Shown here: positions 59,626-64,000 of the stretch, piece by piece
Position numbering within the stretch: position 1 is the first letter of the stretch
Layout: each line of letters starts with the position of its first letter
Notes under the pieces: generated by a model
The model's input: only the letters and a program-made list of their open reading frames with translations
Databases searched by the model: none
What the model was told of the DNA's origin: nothing
Source of the DNA: Cricetomys ansorgei
Lineage: Eukaryota; Chordata; Mammalia; Rodentia; Nesomyidae
Reading direction: 5' to 3'
DNA: 64,000 nucleotides
Assembly: GCA_026225945.1 (NCBI GenBank)
Contig: JAMJFZ010003624.1
Location: forward strand, 7,416,001-7,480,000
Program-made: the position numbers and the translations under genes

Positions 59626-61159
59626 GAAGAAGCTACTCGGTCAGCGGGACAGTGGTCCAGCCTTTCTCCTCACAATGCCTTGCGGCCCATCATGGCGTCC
59701 TCTCCTCTCCAACCTCCTCTAGCACGTCATCTGTTTCCCAGGACTTACCACTTAATCATAAGCTGGATTGTATTGTTCTCAGATGGTTCCTGTGGTTAAA
59801 CTCGTCTCGTCAACAAGTGTTGTCAACCCACGGAGGCCAGAAGGGACAAGTATCCCTTTTTTTTGTACCGAGTACCGTGTCTGCTGCAGCTCGGGAGCAG
59901 AACTGATGAGCACAGCTCCGAAATGAACTGAGGATGGTCAGTTAGGCCCAGCAGGGCAGGTGAACATCCTCGGCTACGCTAAGCCGCTTTGCTATCTACA
60001 TCTGTCTCATTAGCCGAAATGCAAATAGATAGGCCCCCATCTCTCTCTGTTCTATTTAGCATTTATATGACACCTTTCAGCACAGAGACATGAGTAAGTG
60101 GAACCAGAAGTGGCCGTTCCGCGTGCGCATCCCCCTCTCTCGGCTGTGGCCAGGCATCTGGTCCCCACCTGCCCCCGCACAGTTCCTCCTCCCCTAAAGG
60201 AGCAGGCTGCACGCACCGCTGTTCCTGCTTTCAGCGCAGCCCTTCCCACGGAGCTGCGCACTGTTGAAAGAATGCATTGTCCGTGTGAAAGGGGGAACGA
60301 ACACAAGGAGCGCACTACAAATCTGAGCTGCTAAGTGATAAATGAGCAATGAAAAGTATCTTGACATCATTAAGGTGTTCCTGAACATGCTGTCTGCTCC
60401 AACCTCCCCCAAAATGCAACTGTGGGGAACAAGGGAGTGCTAGGAGGGTGAGTAAAGCCTGGCTTGGGAGTCACCGAACCGGACCATTCCAACCCAATGG
60501 GTTTTTTCCAGGTTCCGTCAGTTGGGGATGTAGACGTTTTATAGAAATAACAAGAGGCTTAGATCTCTGCAGACCGTCCCATATGACAGTGAACTTGCTT
60601 TTTAACCGCTCCAAGTGTTTGCTTTCACACTTTGAGGCAGACCCCCAGCACCACTTCCCTCCCACCCTAGGCTCTGAAAAAGTCTCCTCCAATCCCCAGC
60701 ACATCAGGACCAACCCCTCTACAGAACCCACACCCCACCCTCCACAGTTCTCAGCTCTACCAACACTCAGCACTGGCAGGGATCTGGGACAGATCACCTG
60801 CTGGCTGGCCTGGCAGCTGCCTGGTATTGATGCACTGAAACTAACCAGGACCAAAAGGGATATCTTTTATTTACTTATTTTTTATCTGCTGGAAGACTGC
60901 CGGGTGCACTGGATAAACCACCCCATCTTCCTACCTACTGATGCACTAGCACCCCAAACCTCCAGAGAAGAACCTGGAGAATTTCCAGAAAAGGCAGAGG
61001 GACAACATACTAATTTCCTTCACAGCTCCAGGAGGAGTCATTGTGGGTGGAAAACGGTCCACTGCTTCATAAGCACACGCCCCAGCTTGTGGTCCACAGA
61101 GGTGAGCTTGTGTTGCCTATTTCACGGAGTAGAAAAGCGTTTCCCCCTCAGCATCAAAG
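59626..61159. other. Unique sequence containing the longest open frame
   Basis: The frame at 60448-61248 (266 codons, plus strand) is the longest in the window. No domain, signal peptide or family is recognisable, and its last 30 or so codons lie in a MIR and an LTR-like repeat, so I do not call it a gene. An octamer (AAATGCAAATAG) lies at about 60018, next to a CTCATTAGCC homeodomain core. Confidence 0.4.
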
Positions 61160-61685
61160 GATATGGGTACAAAGCCCGGTTCCCTCTCGTACTAGCTGTG
61201 AGACCTTGGGCAAGCGTGATGGTTGATCATCATTGTCTGTTTGACTAGATTTGGAGTGGCCTAGAAGGTGCATCTCTGGGTGTGTCTGTGAGGGTGTTTC
61301 ATAGAGACTTAACTGAAGAGGAAACATCCCATCCCCCCGAATGTGAGCAGCGCCACCCCATGGATTGGGATCGCAGACTGAAGAAAAAATAGGAAGTGAG
61401 TGGAATCCCAGCATGCATCCCTCTCTCCTTCCTCACTACAGATGCAATATGACCAGCTGACTCACGTTCTCGCCACTGTGAAAACTGTATCCCCTCAAAC
61501 TATAAGCCAAAAGAAACCCTGCCTGCCTTTCCTTACGCTGTTTTTGTCGGGTATTTTATTACAGAGATGAGAAAAGCAACTCAGACAGCAAGTCACTTAA
61601 CATGCACGCCAGATTTTCTATTGTTAAACCAGAGGACCTGACATCACCTGTCACAAAAAAAAACATAAGGGTCTAACGATGACAC
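61160..61685 (-). mobile_element. MIR SINE split by an LTR-like element
   Basis: Left piece 'cccggttccctctcgtactagctgtgagaccttgggcaag' and right piece 'gcaagtcacttaacatgcacgcc' join perfectly as reversed MIR. The element at 61215-61587 sits between them. Confidence 0.75.
61215..61587 (+). mobile_element. LTR-like repeat inserted in MIR, 5-bp TSD
   Basis: A 373-bp element beginning near TGATGGTTGATCATC, with 'ctctgggtgtgtctgtgagggtgtttc' and ending 'gagaaaagcaactcagaca'. Flanked by GCAAG at 61210-61214 and 61588-61592. The usual AATAAA near the end is changed to AAAGAAA here. The 5-bp duplication fits ERVL/MaLR relatives. Family name not recalled. Confidence 0.8.
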
Positions 61686-61744
61686 AGAGAAGGTCCTCAG
61701 CACAGCGCCTGGCACCAAGAACAGATGCACAAGGGTTTACTGTT

Positions 61745-61860
61745 TACTGCATATTTACTTCATATGCCACACGCTGAAGTGTATGCTTTATTCAATCCTG
61801 TCATTCAACCCCACAACTCTCCGAGGCAGGGTCTGTATTTTTCCCGATCCTGCCATGCCT
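61745..61860 (+). mobile_element. Possible MIR fragment
   Basis: 'atatgccacacgctgaagtgtatgctttattcaatcctgtcattcaaccccacaactctccgaggcaggg' resembles the forward MIR core. Confidence 0.5.
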
Positions 61861-62570
61861 CTCACCATGTTTCTCTAAGAGAAACATTTTCGTGTCAGTG
61901 GCTATTCCTGTCTGCAATTTTCCATTGAAAATCTGTTCCAGAATGGGTGCTTCCTAAGAAGAAGCTTTCTCTAATAGCTCGACAAAGGGAAAATGTAAGA
62001 GCAGGCCTTGACCCTCCATTACCAAGAGGTCTACTGTAGAAATGACATCTCTCTTTCTCTTACCTCTGGGTCAGACAGAGTGATTAATGAGAGCCCTTGA
62101 AGATTAATACACTTTCTTGTTGAAGTTATGAAAATTAAAGATCTTGGAAATGTGAGCCCAGAGATGAAAGGAAAGAAGAAAGATCACATTTCTCTTTCTA
62201 CTTCCATTTGTCTTCTTCTGCCAAATTTTGGAGACTTACCTGTCCTTTGTCTGTGTCACGTGGCTGTCCTTTTGCTCATCTTTGCCCCAGAAAGGACAAA
62301 ATGGTTCTCATAGCTCCTTGACAGTTTCTAGGTTCGCAAATGAGAGGATAGAGCAGTTGAGTGTCCTGGCTCTGGCCAGTGGTATAACATAAGGAGTGAT
62401 GTGGTCCCAAGCAGCCAGTGCTGCAGCACGTTGCCAAAGCATGAGAGTCTGGGCTGGGATAGCCTGTGCCCATAGACACAGGAGCTTTCTCCAAAATACC
62501 TCGGCTAGATTCTTCTTCCCGCCCAGCTTCTCAGAGCTCAGTGCTACCTCTGCGCCCTAACAAAGTAGAT
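61861..62570. other. Unique sequence
   Basis: No gene or repeat recognised. Confidence 0.35.
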
Positions 62571-62574
62571 GGTA

Positions 62575-62972
62575 TGAAGGACCCAAACTCCATTTAGAGC
62601 CAATCAGAGAGTGCGCCCCCAAAGAGCCAATCAGAAATCAAGCCCCCAAAGAGCCAATCAGAGGTTGCGCCCCAAAGAGCCAATCAGAAATTGCTTCCCC
62701 TAGCCCACCAATTCCCTCCCACCAGAACTTGCTAGAACAGAACAGCACCCAATCTATAACCACTGGGTTAGAAACTCCTGCCTCTTCCTGTAACAGTGAT
62801 AAAATTCCTCACCCCTCCCCATCCTGATCCCGGCTTGGGGCTTTTCTGTCTGAACCACTGGGTCAGTGGATGCAGAGAGTCCCTGCACTAGCTTGGGTCA
62901 AGGCCACTTGCTTTTTGCATGCGGACTCAGTCTCTCTGGTGGTCTTTAGAGACGCGAATTCTGGGCACAACA
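62575..62972 (+). mobile_element. Solo ERV1-type LTR with 4-bp TSD and CCAAT repeats
   Basis: A 398-bp element starting TG and ending CA, flanked by GGTA at 62571-62574 and 62973-62976. The first third holds four tandem CCAAT-box units, as in the U3 enhancer of gammaretrovirus-like LTRs. Possible TATA-like motifs (TCTATAACC near 62753, GTGATAAAATTC near 62797) follow. No internal viral DNA remains. Confidence 0.85.
62597..62701 (+). promoter_or_regulatory. Four tandem CCAAT-box repeats in the LTR U3
   Basis: Units at 62597, 62624, 62651 and 62677 each start GAGCCAATCAGA and have periods of 27, 27 and 26 bp. CCAATCA is the core bound by NF-Y. Spacing of about 2.6 helical turns places successive sites on different faces. 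Confidence 0.85.
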
Positions 62973-62976
62973 GGTA

Positions 62977-63540
62977 CCTATTCTGAAATGAGTTTCAAGA
63001 CCAGCTACCGAGAGCTACTATTGGCCCCAAATGTCTATACCAGAGTGAAATTGCCTAAGTGAACATGGTTGATGTTTACTGATTGCTCTCTGCCATGACA
63101 AAAATGCTATCCTAGCTTCCGTTTAGATCTGAGGCCAGAAGCATTTAAAAGGGAATTTTACCTCCTGGCTTACAAAAATGAAAAAAACTGAACACAAGCG
63201 AGCTTGAAATCTCACCCAAGGCTGCACATCTTGTTCATGGCAGGGCCAAACTCTAAAGCCAAATCTTTGTCTTTGGCCCTACACCCCATTGCCTGAGGAT
63301 GAAAGGAGAGAAAAGGATAGCACTGGAAGCAAGAGAAAGCTGCAAACAGATGTCTGAGATCTGTAACTGAGGCTCAGTATCTCATGCTTTGAGCACCTGG
63401 CAAAATGCTGCAGGTCTCAGGGGGCCTAAACACAAGTTCATCTCCCAGCCTGCTTTAGTGGGTGAGGTCCTCTAGCCAAATAAGCCTCCATATGTCAGAG
63501 GCCATGCAGAGTCCCTGCTTCTCCTTGATTGGCTTGTCTC
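62977..63540. other. Unique sequence
   Basis: Nothing recognised. Confidence 0.35.
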
Positions 63541-63613
63541 AGGTCCTGCTTGGTGAGTTCAGGTCCTGGTTGGAGAGTTCAGGTCCTGGTTGGTGAGTCT
63601 CAGGTCCTGGTCC
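63541..63613. repeat. 20-bp minisatellite, about 3.5 copies
   Basis: Units start at 63541, 63561, 63581 and about 63602, each AGGTCCTGGTTGGTGAGTTC with few changes. Confidence 0.92.
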
Positions 63614-64000
63614 GCTCATGGGATTCTGCTATAAACCAGCCATTTTCCTGATCCATACCAAGGCACCCTGCCCTCTTGATACTACAGAGTTTGTCTTCTT
63701 GTTTCACTGCTTGTTCACTCTCCTCTCAAGTGAAATATCTGTACAAGTAAACCCAACTTCACAAAGAAGGAAACTTCGGCACAGAGAAACTCATCAGTTA
63801 ACTCAGGGTTTCAGAAATGCTGTTGAAACTGGTCTAGGGAGAGCCCAAGGAATGGCTTCTTTTCAAAGAATCCCTGATAGTGTTTCAGAGGCTGTCAAAG
63901 TCAAGGATTGCTTGACTGTACCAGCACACAGATGTAGTGGAATATTTGAACTTATTCTCAAATACTGTAAAGCAACATGCACTTCTGTGCAGTAAAATGA
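63614..64000. other. Unique sequence to window end
   Basis: The frame at 63618-63995 (125 codons) begins just after the minisatellite and resembles no known protein. It is still open close to the window end. Confidence 0.3.

Overview
The window looks like a piece of rodent nuclear genome, most likely from a muroid (mouse-like) species. It is packed with B1, B2/B3, B4 and ID SINEs, rodent-type LTRs, old L1 fragments and (CA)n/(GA)n microsatellites, and it also holds older mammalian MIR, L2 and hAT copies. Four B1 copies share a variant (AGAGTTACAAC where the mouse consensus I remember has AGGGCTACAC), so the animal is probably not house mouse; I cannot name the species. I found no convincing protein-coding exon, no tRNA or rRNA gene, no CRISPR array and no prokaryotic feature. 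Every open frame is short, unrecognised, or runs through repeats. The window reads as intergenic or deep intronic DNA.

Layout: 1-8.2 kb is SINEs, an old L1 ORF2 fragment and a solo ERVK-type LTR with a perfect 6-bp target duplication. 8.2-17 kb has microsatellites, a perfect 82-bp tandem duplication, a purine-rich minisatellite and a solo ERV1-type LTR inside an older SINE. 17-28 kb is mostly unique DNA with MIR, L2 and MaLR-like remnants and one young B1. 28-29.7 kb is a nested stack (L1 interrupted by a B3 that is itself interrupted by LTR-like DNA, plus a B1). 30-36.5 kb holds a B3 with a duplicated TG/CG tail, a solo LTR with a 5-bp duplication, a hAT element and MaLR-like copies. 36.5-42.3 kb is nearly repeat-free. 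42.3-50 kb contains B1, MIR, the 3' end of an L1, a second copy of the 32-kb LTR family in opposite orientation, a second hAT copy, and a B3 inside an L1. 51-53 kb is repeat-free and rich in homeodomain-type cores, which makes it the best candidate for conserved regulatory DNA. 53-57.2 kb is SINE-rich with a B2 < ID < B1 nest and a palindromic RFX-type X-box. 57-64 kb is mostly unique, with a MIR split by an LTR-like element, a solo ERV1-type LTR carrying four CCAAT-box repeats, and a 20-bp minisatellite.

No set of genes works together here. The functional content, if any, is cis-regulatory. The rest is a record of transposon insertions whose order can be read from nesting and target-site duplications. 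I see no sign of a new biological system. Family names come from remembered consensus sequences, not a database search.
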